DNA of 6,092 nucleotides from Gammaproteobacteria bacterium (GTDB lineage Bacteria > Pseudomonadota > Gammaproteobacteria > GRL18), in NCBI GenBank assembly GCA_013139395.1, contig WTAX01000140.1:1-6092 (forward strand). Direction: 5' to 3'. Below are positions 1 through 6,087 of the stretch, piece by piece (position 1 is the first letter of the stretch; every line of letters starts with the position of its first letter). Below the pieces are notes generated by a model, which was given only the letters and a program-made list of their open reading frames with translations, made no database searches and had not been told where the DNA came from. A program made the translations under genes and the position numbers.

Positions 1-213
1 ACTGATGATCTTGCTCACCTGAAGCACGAGAAGAAGAGTACCGATGAGCGTGTGGTAAAGGGTGTATTTTCAATTCTGCCAATCGGCCTGGTGATTAATG
101 CGGCTCACAGTGCTACCGAGAAAAAGACGCCCAAAGAAATGGAAATCAATGAATACAACCAGAAAATCAGCGATAGAATGGATGAAATTAAGAAAGCTTG
201 TAACATCCAATAA
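1..213 (+). CDS. C-terminal part of an unrecognised charged protein (5' end outside window)
   Basis: Frame 1 is open from the first base to a TAA at 211-213, giving 70 residues with no start in view, so this is the tail of a longer gene. The fragment opens with a very hydrophilic, Lys/Glu-rich stretch (LKHEKKSTDERVVKG). A short hydrophobic patch follows (VFSILPIGLVINAA, about residues 22-35), then a second charged, probably helical stretch ending in KKACNIQ. The charged helix, short apolar patch, charged helix and near-terminal Cys resemble small proteobacterial lipoproteins or periplasmic proteins of unknown function, but the resemblance is loose and the diagnostic N-terminus is missing. It lies 73 nt upstream of the next gene on the same strand, so it could belong to the same transcription unit. 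The reading frame is convincing; the function is not known. Confidence 0.7.
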   Translation, partial: TDDLAHLKHEKKSTDERVVKGVFSILPIGLVINAAHSATEKKTPKEMEINEYNQKISDRMDEIKKACNIQ

Positions 214-248
214 GCTGACAGGGATTTACCAATAGAAAACAAATAGCA

Positions 249-270
249 ATATGATCAAATGTCATCATAT
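249..270. repeat. 7-bp inverted repeat upstream of the exported-protein gene
   Basis: ATATGAT (249-255) and ATCATAT (264-270) are perfect reverse complements separated by 8 nt. They end just before the ribosome-binding site (AAGGAAA, 274-280) of the gene at 287. This could be a small operator or a leader hairpin, but an arm this short and AT-rich can arise by chance. I could not pick a convincing -35/-10 pair in the 73-nt gap (214-286). Confidence 0.25.
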
Positions 271-286
271 AAAAAGGAAATAAGAT

Positions 287-715
287 ATGCTAAATAGAAA
301 ATTTTCCCTGGGTCTTACAGCCAGTATCATCGCAGCGCTGCCTTTTGCTGTTACAGAGGTGTCAGCCGAGGCTGGACTCGATGGCTCCAGCGATATTGTC
401 TGCGCTGTTATGGATGTGGTTGCATGCGCTGAAGATAAAGGTTGTGTTCAGAATACTGCCAGAGGCTTTGAGTTACCTGAATTCATTATCCTGGATAGTA
501 AAAAGAAATTTTTGCGAGCTGCCTATGAGACTGGCCATAAAGCGGTTTCACCTGTAAAAAACTTTGAACAAAGTGGTGCTCATTTTATTATGCAGGGTGT
601 CGAAAATGGCCGCGGCTGGAATATTGCCATTGATACCAAAAATGGAACAATGAGTGGTTCTGCAGTGGGTGATGCAGTAAGTTTTCTTGTCTTCGGCACT
701 TGTACGACACTTTAA
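287..715 (+). CDS. small exported protein with four cysteines, unknown function
   Basis: The 142-aa product starts with a classical Sec signal peptide: a basic n-region (MLNRKF), a hydrophobic core (about residues 7-22) and a likely signal peptidase I site after VSA at residue 27. The mature protein of about 115 residues carries Cys39, Cys47, Cys53 and Cys139, enough for two disulfides, which fits a periplasmic or secreted location. A middle segment (RGFELPEFIILDSKKK) and a later one (GVENGRGWNIAIDTKNGTMSG) look like beta strands of a small compact domain. I recall similar unnamed proteins in other proteobacteria, but I know no function and assign none. The start at 287 is supported by AAGGAAA at 274-280 with normal spacing and by the signal peptide beginning right there. 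The stop overlaps the ribosome-binding site of the next gene, which suggests coupled translation and a joint role. Confidence 0.85.
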   Translation: MLNRKFSLGLTASIIAALPFAVTEVSAEAGLDGSSDIVCAVMDVVACAEDKGCVQNTARGFELPEFIILDSKKKFLRAAYETGHKAVSPVKNFEQSGAHFIMQGVENGRGWNIAIDTKNGTMSGSAVGDAVSFLVFGTCTTL

Positions 716-720
716 GGAGA
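714..720 (+). promoter_or_regulatory. ribosome-binding site overlapping the upstream stop codon
   Basis: AAGGAGA at 714-720 is a near-perfect Shine-Dalgarno sequence and shares bases with the TAA stop (713-715) of the preceding gene. It lies 8 nt before the ATG at 729. It therefore decides the start of the SHOCT-like gene in favour of 729 over an in-frame ATG at 687 that would overlap the upstream gene. The layout is typical of translational coupling. Confidence 0.85.
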
Positions 721-728
721 TCATTATT

Positions 729-1058
729 ATGTCTATCAGGAACAACCTGGCTTCATGTACATTAGCCTGCATCATTGCTACATCGACTTTTACCTTAAGC
801 TCAGCCGCAAATGCCAGCGATGCCGGTGCTTTTATTGGCGGCGTATTTGCAACCAAATTACTCGGTAATATGCGACGTAGTGCTGATGCTGAACAGGAAC
901 AAGCTGCAGCTGCACAGCAGCCTATAATGGTTCAAAGTGCCAGTAGTAAACCGTCTGCAGAACAGCGAATAAAACAGCTTGATAAGCTGGCCGCCGGTGG
1001 TTACATCACTCCTGCTGAATATAAAAAGAAAAAGCAGGCAATTATTAACAGTATGTAA
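729..1058 (+). CDS. exported protein with C-terminal SHOCT-like domain
   Basis: The 109-aa product has a probable signal peptide (residues 1 to about 29, with ANA before the likely cleavage). A short Gly/Ala-rich apolar stretch follows (about 32-46, GAFIGGVFATKLLG) that could contact or enter a membrane. Next is a low-complexity Ala/Gln/Ser linker (about 51-76). Residues 77-109 (AEQRIKQLDKLAAGGYITPAEY, then a lysine-rich helix) match the SHOCT pattern: a short helix with L..L, a Gly turn, a (Y/F/V)IT.(A/E)E(Y/F) step, and a second helix at the extreme C-terminus. SHOCT modules are thought to mediate oligomerisation or protein contacts and are usually appended to other domains. The gene follows the four-Cys exported protein by 13 nt with coupled translation, so the two probably work together in the envelope. 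Their pathway is unknown. A longer reading from 687 is less likely because it would add residues ahead of the signal peptide and has no ribosome-binding site. Confidence 0.82.
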   Translation: MSIRNNLASCTLACIIATSTFTLSSAANASDAGAFIGGVFATKLLGNMRRSADAEQEQAAAAQQPIMVQSASSKPSAEQRIKQLDKLAAGGYITPAEYKKKKQAIINSM

Positions 1059-1065
1059 TGTACAA

Positions 1066-1102
1066 ATATGGTGATCTGGAATCAATTACAGCATCACCAT
1101 AT
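1066..1102. repeat. hairpin after the SHOCT-like gene, possible transcript end
   Basis: ATATGGTGAT (1066-1075) pairs perfectly with ATCACCATAT (1093-1102). The stem can extend by CTG/CAG (1076-1078 with 1089-1091) across a one-base bulge, leaving a 10-nt loop. It begins 8 nt after the stop codon of the upstream gene, where a terminator or mRNA 3' stabilising hairpin would be expected. No T-tract follows on either strand, so a standard intrinsic terminator is not supported. A dyad protein-binding site is the other reading. The rest of the gap to 1200 shows no promoter I can defend. Confidence 0.5.
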
Positions 1103-1200
1103 CATCCTATAACAGACTCCCGGGCTCTTTAATCTACAGATGATGAACCTTCAGAATTTAAGCCCTTTTCAATTAATGCTAACTGTGACAAGCATATAAA

Positions 1201-2370
1201 ATGGAATTAATTGTTATCATCATTACCTCTGTTTTTATTTTACTGCTCATATACAAGAACAGAAAATTATCAAATCAAATTAGTTCAAACACAAATAAAA
1301 TGAATAATGAGATCATTGAATGTAAACAATCAAAAAGAAATCTCACCGAAAGCGAAGAATCATATCGTTACCTGATTGATAATTCCATGGTTGGTATTTT
1401 CAATTCCGATCTAAATGGTCAATTCATTTTTGTCAACACAGCTATGAGTCGAATGTTTGATTTCGACAATCCCTTACAGATGACAGGTAAAATGTCACTT
1501 AATCACTGGAAAGATCTCAAGCAACGTGAACAATTTTTAACCCAATTAAATAAATATGGCCATATTAGTAATTTTGAAGCAGAAGGTGTTACTCATATCG
1601 GTCGAAAAATTCATATTATTTTTTCTGCAACATTGCATGATGATATTATCAATGGCATGGTGATGGATATAACAGAGAAGAAACTTGCAGAACAAAAAAA
1701 TATTATCTATCAGCAAAGGCTCAAGACTCTTGCCTCCCAATTAATTATAGCCGAAGAAAAGGAAAGACATCGAATTGCGATAGGCTTACACGATCATATT
1801 GGCCAGTCTCTAGTTTTTTTTCGTATACAATTAGACAATTTACGCAAACAGGTAGCAAAGGAAAAAGCGCTCAAAATGATTGATGAACTATCACATTCGT
1901 TTCTCCATATGATCCAGGATATAAAAGAGCTAGTTTTTGAACTGAGCTCTCCTCTACTCAATGAAATAGGATTGTCATCAGCAATATCACAGTTTCTCAA
2001 TGAACAAATTGGCCAGAAATATAATCTTGAGGTAGAATTTAATAACTATTGTCTGGCAGAACCTCAAAATATCGAAATAAGAACCATTTTATTCCGCAAT
2101 GTCCGTGAATTACTGTTTAATATTGTCAAACATGCCCATGCAACAAAGGTCATCGTATCGATTGAAAGCAATGAAAGCAAATTAATAATTATTATTCAGG
2201 ATGATGGTATTGGTTATGAGGTTGACCCTATAATTAAAATTCAGTCATCTGAAATAAAATTCGGACTGTTTAGCATCTCAGAGAGAATGGATGATATGAG
2301 TGGTTCATTAACAATTGAATCAGAACCTGGAAAGGGATATAAAGCGATATTAGTAGCACCCCTTCTTTAG
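1201..2370 (+). CDS. membrane-anchored PAS sensor histidine kinase, HisKA_3 (NarX/UhpB/DegS-like) class
   Basis: The 389-aa protein has one N-terminal membrane segment (residues 2-18, LIVIIITSVFILLLIY) with almost nothing outside it. A charged, probably coiled-coil linker (about 19-50) follows, then a PAS domain (about 50-165, from SEESYRYLIDNSMVGIF to the usual exit MDITEKK). The HisKA_3 dimerisation and phosphotransfer helix has the motif ERHRIAIGLHDHIGQSL, with His197 of LHD as the expected phosphorylated residue. The HATPase_c domain shows an N box (N300 to N307, then KHAHAT), DDGIG (334-338), FGLFSISERM (354-363) and a final GKG (377-379). All catalytic boxes look intact. There is no periplasmic sensor domain, so the cue is probably sensed in the cytoplasm by the PAS fold or at the membrane. 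The start at 1201 is the first possible one, because an in-frame TGA lies at 1186-1188. Its ribosome-binding site is poor. The gene sits 50 nt before the fused response regulator, its obvious partner. Confidence 0.94.
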   Translation: MELIVIIITSVFILLLIYKNRKLSNQISSNTNKMNNEIIECKQSKRNLTESEESYRYLIDNSMVGIFNSDLNGQFIFVNTAMSRMFDFDNPLQMTGKMSLNHWKDLKQREQFLTQLNKYGHISNFEAEGVTHIGRKIHIIFSATLHDDIINGMVMDITEKKLAEQKNIIYQQRLKTLASQLIIAEEKERHRIAIGLHDHIGQSLVFFRIQLDNLRKQVAKEKALKMIDELSHSFLHMIQDIKELVFELSSPLLNEIGLSSAISQFLNEQIGQKYNLEVEFNNYCLAEPQNIEIRTILFRNVRELLFNIVKHAHATKVIVSIESNESKLIIIIQDDGIGYEVDPIIKIQSSEIKFGLFSISERMDDMSGSLTIESEPGKGYKAILVAPLL

Positions 2371-2420
2371 ACGGGGGAAGCTAAGAGCTGAATCAGAAAA
2401 TGACTTTGTGGAAAAATTAG

Positions 2421-5400
2421 ATGCCTACAAATATTTTATTAGTTGATGACCATGCCATTGTTCGCAAAGGATTACAGGTTCTTCTGGAGGATGATGAAGA
2501 TCTGAAAGTGATTGGGGAAGCTGGCGATGGTGATGAAGCAGTAGCTCTCAGCCGCGAATTTATGCCTGATGTGGTTATTATGGATATATCAATGAAGGGA
2601 TTAAATGGCATTGAAGCAACAAAACAGATTTGTAAATACTGTCCCGAAACAAAAATAATTGCTTTATCAATACATTCTGAAAAACACTTTGTTGAAGACA
2701 TGCTCCAGGCTGGTGCCGCAGGATACATTCTCAAAGAAAGTATTCCCGAGGATCTGATACGTGGTATCAAGGCAGTGATGAACGGGGAAGGTTATTTGAG
2801 TCCATCAATTGTCGGGATTGTTGTTTCCCGCTATCATGAAGGCATGTTTCAGACGCAAAAGTCTATAAAAATATCGGAACCACTTCTTATTACCAAACTG
2901 CATCAACCAGAACTTTCTGTCAATCATTTGCATCGTCCACGATTATTGAAAATGCTGGATGATAAACGTCATGTAAGTTTACAGAACATCATAGCACCGG
3001 CAGGATATGGAAAAACAACATTGGTCAGTTGCTGGGTTAATCATACTGACTGGCCCACTGCCTGGTACTCCCTTGACGAGACTGACAATGAATTACGCCA
3101 GTTTCTTCTCTATTTCATTCACGCTCTTCAAAGTCTGTTTCCTGATTCCCTGAGTAAAACAAGTGAGTTTCTGAGCAGCCCAAACCTGCCGACAAATCCT
3201 GTAATAGTTAGCCATTTAGTGAATGAGATTCATGAAATTAGGCAGAATTTTATTTTTGTGCTGGATGATTTTCACCATATAACAAGTTTATCAGTGCATG
3301 ATCTCTTGTCCTCAGTATTGCGCTATCCCCCCGATAATATGCATCTTGTCATTGTTGCTCGCAGGGATACGTTTCTGCCCTTAAACGCCTTTCGTGCTCA
3401 AGAAAAGGTCAATGAAATCCGTTTAAATGACCTGAAACTTTCGGAGTCAGAAATCCAAGAATTTCTACAAATGGCAACAAAAAAAGAGGTTGATACCAAA
3501 ACCAGTTCATATTGGATGCAAAGAACCGAAGGCTGGATTACCGCTCTTCAACTTGCAGTTCTTTCTATGTCTCATAAAAACAATATAACAACTTTTTCGG
3601 ATAAAACAGCAATAGATGCCAATTATATAATGAAATATTTTAATTCTGAGGTTATTGTTCAACAGGATCCAATTATTCAAAAATTATTAATGTGCACATC
3701 TATTTTGAATCGTTTTTGTGCCCCCCTATGCGAAGCTGTCTTTCTTTATGAAGATGACTCAGAACAAAAGAAAATCAATGGCAAAGATTTTATCGACAAA
3801 TTACATCAAAACAACCTGTTCATAATCGATCTCGATGGCAATAATTATTGGTTCCGATATCACCATCTTTTTCAGGAACTTTTACACAAACTTTTAGTTG
3901 AAAACTATAGTCAAAATGACATACTAAAACTCCATTCTCATGCCTCTGAATGGCTTGAAGATCATAACCTGATCGAGGAGGCGATTCAACATGCTGTAAA
4001 GAGCAAAAACATTATCAGTGCAACTAATATTATTGAGCGTCACCGGTATGAAGAACATGAAAAAACATGGTGGAATATTGAAAAATGGCTTAAATATATC
4101 CCTGACCCAATAAAAGAACAAAACCCCGGAATTTTGTTAGCTCATAGCTGGATTTTACACGACCGCTTTCAATTAAAAGAGATGAGTATCATCATTAAAC
4201 GACTGGAAACCGAATTTGACGATAAGTTGCCAGACAAGACAGCTTTGGGAGAACTGCGTCTTTTTCAGGGTATTTTAAAATACTGGCAGGGAAAAGGAGA
4301 AGAGAGCATCAAACTACTGCAAGAAGCTGAACATTGTATTCATGAAAAATATTTTAGATTGACAAGAATTATTGATAATTATAAAGCAGTGGCGAATCAA
4401 ATGACTGGCCATGGGAAAGCAACATCACAGGAACTAAACACTAGACTCAGTAGCAACCTATTTAAAAACAAAGCAAATACTATCCAGATATATCTCTCAA
4501 AATCTTTTGTTGATATGCTTTCGGGTAACCATGCCATGTCAGCTGATGATGCACATAATTTAGGATTAGTGCCCAATGTTTCAGTTGAACCAATGCCAGC
4601 AGGTTGGATAAATTACATTCAAGCCGTTAGCTTATTTAGAAGTAATAAACTGGAAGAAGCATTGCCATATTTCATGTCATTAGTTGAACAGCGATATAGC
4701 ATGATAACAAGAGCTTCCGTCGATGCTATGATTGGACTTGCACTCACATATCAGGCAATGAACAGGCCAGATGCATGCCAGGAAACTATAAAACAGTTAA
4801 AGGATTTTTCCAGAGATCTTAATGATCTGCAATATATTAAACTGACTCAATCTGCTATTGCTCGACTTGCTCTGGCACAGAATAACCGGTCATTAGCAGA
4901 ACATTGGCTACTGTCATTTGACGACCAAACACCTTTATCAATGATGTTTGTCTGGTTAGAGAATCCATCCATCACAAAAGCCAGAGTATTACTCGCAATC
5001 GGTTCAGATGATAGTCTGCAACAAGCCTGCCAATTGCTTGAATCGACAAAAGCTGAATTGGAATCATTACACAACACCTGTCAAAAGTTCGAAATAATAC
5101 CTTTACTGGCATTGAACTACTATAAACAAAATCGTATTGATAGGGCTCTGGATGTTCTTAAAGAAATGATTAACCTGACAAGTTCAAACAATTGGATACA
5201 GCCATTTGTTGAGTTAGGAGCGCCCATGAAAAAAATGTTGATTCAAATTCTGGAAAAAACTGAAGCATTAAGCAAAATAGAAACTGATTTTATCAAAAAC
5301 ATTGTTGCTTCATTTGCTTCCAAAGAGCACATGATGCAACCTGAACAAACTTCATTGACCACTGAGCAATCAACACCCGTAAAATTTCAGGTTCAGGACT

Positions 5401-5600
5401 CATATCTCACCAGTCGTGAAATTGAAATTCTAATATTACTAAAACAACGCCTTAGTAATAAGGAAATTGGTGAAAAGCTCTTTATATCAATGGAAACCGT
5501 TAAATCTCACATGAAAAAAATATTCACAAAACTCAACGTTGGCCATCGAAAGGATGCCGTTGAGAAAGCCAATGAGCTTGGCTTTTATGACATCAGCTAA
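2421..5600 (+). CDS. response regulator fused to a MalT-like STAND ATPase / LuxR activator
   Basis: This 1059-aa protein is one uninterrupted frame. Residues 1 to about 125 are a NarL-type receiver: acidic pocket D9/D10, phospho-acceptor D55 (VVIMD), S83 and invariant K105 are all present. After a linker (about 126-152), MalT/LAL features begin: the entry LLITKLHQPELSVNHLHRPR, Walker A APAGYGKTTL (192-201, K198), WYSLDETDNE, Walker B FVLDDFHHI (D282/D283), LVIVARRD, EGW..ALQLA (370 onward), W.RYHHLFQELL (477 onward) and an ASEWLED...EEAIQHA helical signature (508 onward). About 610-960 is a helical TPR-like region ending in WIQPFVELGAPM (925-936). The C-terminus (about 994-1055) is a LuxR/GerE helix-turn-helix (LTSREIEIL, LSNKEIGEKLFIS, ETVKSHM). 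E. coli MalT is 901 aa and lacks a receiver, so the extra length is accounted for by the fusion. Known family behaviour is ATP- and inducer-driven oligomerisation on DNA; phosphorylation control is inferred from the intact receiver and the adjacent kinase. An in-frame TAG at 2418-2420 fixes the start at 2421, despite a weak ribosome-binding site. Confidence 0.93.
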   Translation: MPTNILLVDDHAIVRKGLQVLLEDDEDLKVIGEAGDGDEAVALSREFMPDVVIMDISMKGLNGIEATKQICKYCPETKIIALSIHSEKHFVEDMLQAGAAGYILKESIPEDLIRGIKAVMNGEGYLSPSIVGIVVSRYHEGMFQTQKSIKISEPLLITKLHQPELSVNHLHRPRLLKMLDDKRHVSLQNIIAPAGYGKTTLVSCWVNHTDWPTAWYSLDETDNELRQFLLYFIHALQSLFPDSLSKTSEFLSSPNLPTNPVIVSHLVNEIHEIRQNFIFVLDDFHHITSLSVHDLLSSVLRYPPDNMHLVIVARRDTFLPLNAFRAQEKVNEIRLNDLKLSESEIQEFLQMATKKEVDTKTSSYWMQRTEGWITALQLAVLSMSHKNNITTFSDKTAIDANYIMKYFNSEVIVQQDPIIQKLLMCTSILNRFCAPLCEAVFLYEDDSEQKKINGKDFIDKLHQNNLFIIDLDGNNYWFRYHHLFQELLHKLLVENYSQNDILKLHSHASEWLEDHNLIEEAIQHAVKSKNIISATNIIERHRYEEHEKTWWNIEKWLKYIPDPIKEQNPGILLAHSWILHDRFQLKEMSIIIKRLETEFDDKLPDKTALGELRLFQGILKYWQGKGEESIKLLQEAEHCIHEKYFRLTRIIDNYKAVANQMTGHGKATSQELNTRLSSNLFKNKANTIQIYLSKSFVDMLSGNHAMSADDAHNLGLVPNVSVEPMPAGWINYIQAVSLFRSNKLEEALPYFMSLVEQRYSMITRASVDAMIGLALTYQAMNRPDACQETIKQLKDFSRDLNDLQYIKLTQSAIARLALAQNNRSLAEHWLLSFDDQTPLSMMFVWLENPSITKARVLLAIGSDDSLQQACQLLESTKAELESLHNTCQKFEIIPLLALNYYKQNRIDRALDVLKEMINLTSSNNWIQPFVELGAPMKKMLIQILEKTEALSKIETDFIKNIVASFASKEHMMQPEQTSLTTEQSTPVKFQVQDSYLTSREIEILILLKQRLSNKEIGEKLFISMETVKSHMKKIFTKLNVGHRKDAVEKANELGFYDIS

Positions 5601-5681
5601 CCTTATCTACTGAAATGATAAATTTTTACAAATACAATACTTCAAACCACCTAAAATCAATCACATTTATCTGCTTTTTTA

Positions 5682-5692
5682 CCCCTCCCCCC
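5682..5692 (-). other. G-rich tract (- strand) resembling a MalT-box core
   Basis: The + strand reads CCCCTCCCCCC; the - strand is GGGGGGAGGGG. Read on the - strand, GGGGAGGGGT (5690 down to 5681) agrees with the E. coli MalT-box consensus GGGGA(T/G)GAGG at 8 of 10 positions. The tract stands out because it sits in otherwise AT-rich DNA, between a MalT-like regulator and a possible target. A G-run matches this consensus easily, and the helix-turn-helix here need not read the MalT box, so this is only a pointer. Confidence 0.25.
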
Positions 5693-5785
5693 TTTTCGGG
5701 TGATCTGTTTTCACTCTTACAGAGGGATTTCTTTGGTTCTTAAAAAAGGTTACCATTTTAATACAATAATATAACAAATGTTTGC

Positions 5786-5814
5786 AATTTTTATTTTGGT
5801 AATTTTTATTTTGG
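5786..5814 (+). repeat. 14-bp tandem direct repeat just upstream of the small gene
   Basis: AATTTTTATTTTGG occurs at 5786-5799 and again, identically, at 5801-5814, with one base between copies (15-bp period). It ends 9 nt before the ATG at 5824 and so occupies the place where a leader and ribosome-binding site would lie. It could be a pair of same-face activator or repressor sites (about 1.5 helical turns apart), a U-rich leader element, or a simple duplication by slippage. Confidence 0.8.
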
Positions 5815-5823
5815 CAGCCTCCA

Positions 5824-6087
5824 ATGGACTCAAAACAGATGGATCAGCTTACGTTATCAACATCAGTAAACTATCAAATTACAGTTCAAGGGTGGCTGGA
5901 TGACAGTTGGTCTGAGCGACTTTCTGGAATGCATATTGAGGTCAAAATACCAGAAAATAAAGTACCTGTAGCCATTTTGGATGGAACACTCAAAGATCAA
6001 GCTGAATTGCTTGGGGTATTGAATAGTCTTTATGAATTACACTTGCCTATTATTTCCGTAGAATTAATAGCCCTTAGCCAAGCTTAA
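5824..6087 (+). CDS. small conserved-looking protein of unknown function, possible regulator target
   Basis: The 87-aa product has no signal peptide or membrane segment, so it should be cytoplasmic. Its core (about residues 16-83) reads as strand (YQITVQGWL), a DDSWSERLSGM turn or helix, strand (HIEVKI), strand (VPVAILDGTL), a helix rich in Leu (KDQAELLGVLNSLYEL) and a final strand (LPIISVELI), a plausible small alpha/beta domain. I recall a widespread unnamed family with the same landmarks (G.LD..W...L.G, then G...DQA.L.G.L..L..L.LP.ISV), but I know no function for it. An in-frame TAA at 5800-5802 limits the start to ATG 5824 or Met6 at 5839. Neither has a clear Shine-Dalgarno sequence, and the core is intact with both. 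It follows the fused regulator by 223 nt on the same strand with its own AT-rich upstream region, which suggests a regulated target or a partner of that system. Confidence 0.8.
   Translation: MDSKQMDQLTLSTSVNYQITVQGWLDDSWSERLSGMHIEVKIPENKVPVAILDGTLKDQAELLGVLNSLYELHLPIISVELIALSQA

Larger units (their letters stand above)
5601..5823 (+). promoter_or_regulatory. AT-rich intergenic region, probable promoter of the downstream small gene
   Basis: These 223 nt carry no credible gene. The second half is strongly AT-rich and contains -10-like hexamers TACAAT (5762-5767) and TATAAC (5770-5775), but no well-spaced -35 box. A weak -35 is what one expects of promoters that depend on an activator such as a LuxR/MalT-type protein. 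The C-rich tract at 5682-5692 and the 14-bp tandem repeat at 5786-5814 are listed separately. No hairpin followed by a T-run was found after the regulator stop codon, so read-through into the small gene is possible. The promoter assignment is inference from position and composition. Confidence 0.4.

Noticed and set aside
345..557. 70-aa open frame on the + strand inside the four-Cys protein gene
   Set aside because: It is an out-of-frame overlap with a gene that has a good ribosome-binding site and a signal peptide; it shows no recognisable features.
687..728. Upstream in-frame ATG that would extend the SHOCT-like protein by 14 residues
   Set aside because: It overlaps the preceding gene, lacks a ribosome-binding site and would place extra residues ahead of the signal peptide. 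ATG 729 has an excellent AAGGAGA 8 nt upstream.
2358..2380. Possible attenuator hairpin between kinase and regulator (CCCC/GGGG around the kinase stop)
   Set aside because: The stem is only four pairs with a 10-nt loop and no T-tract, so it is too weak to propose as a terminator within the presumed operon.
2417..2770. 117-aa open frame on the - strand across the receiver domain
   Set aside because: It is antisense to clearly conserved receiver motifs, has no signal or motif of its own, and is best explained as a shadow of the + strand gene. The same holds for the other - strand frames (548-856, 858-1085, 1546-1740, 1794-2000, 3924-4121, 4847-5077).
2844..5600. Internal start at Met142 of the fused regulator, which would give a MalT-sized protein of 918 aa without the receiver
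   Set aside because: The only purine-rich match (GAAGG) lies one base from the ATG, too close to work. The receiver is fully intact and in frame, so the long form is the better call, although a minor short form cannot be excluded from sequence.
5681..5708. Possible intrinsic terminator or G-quadruplex at the C-rich tract
   Set aside because: The only pairing is a 4-bp ACCC/GGGT stem with no T-run directly after it, and the - strand has just two G-runs with no four-tract layout.
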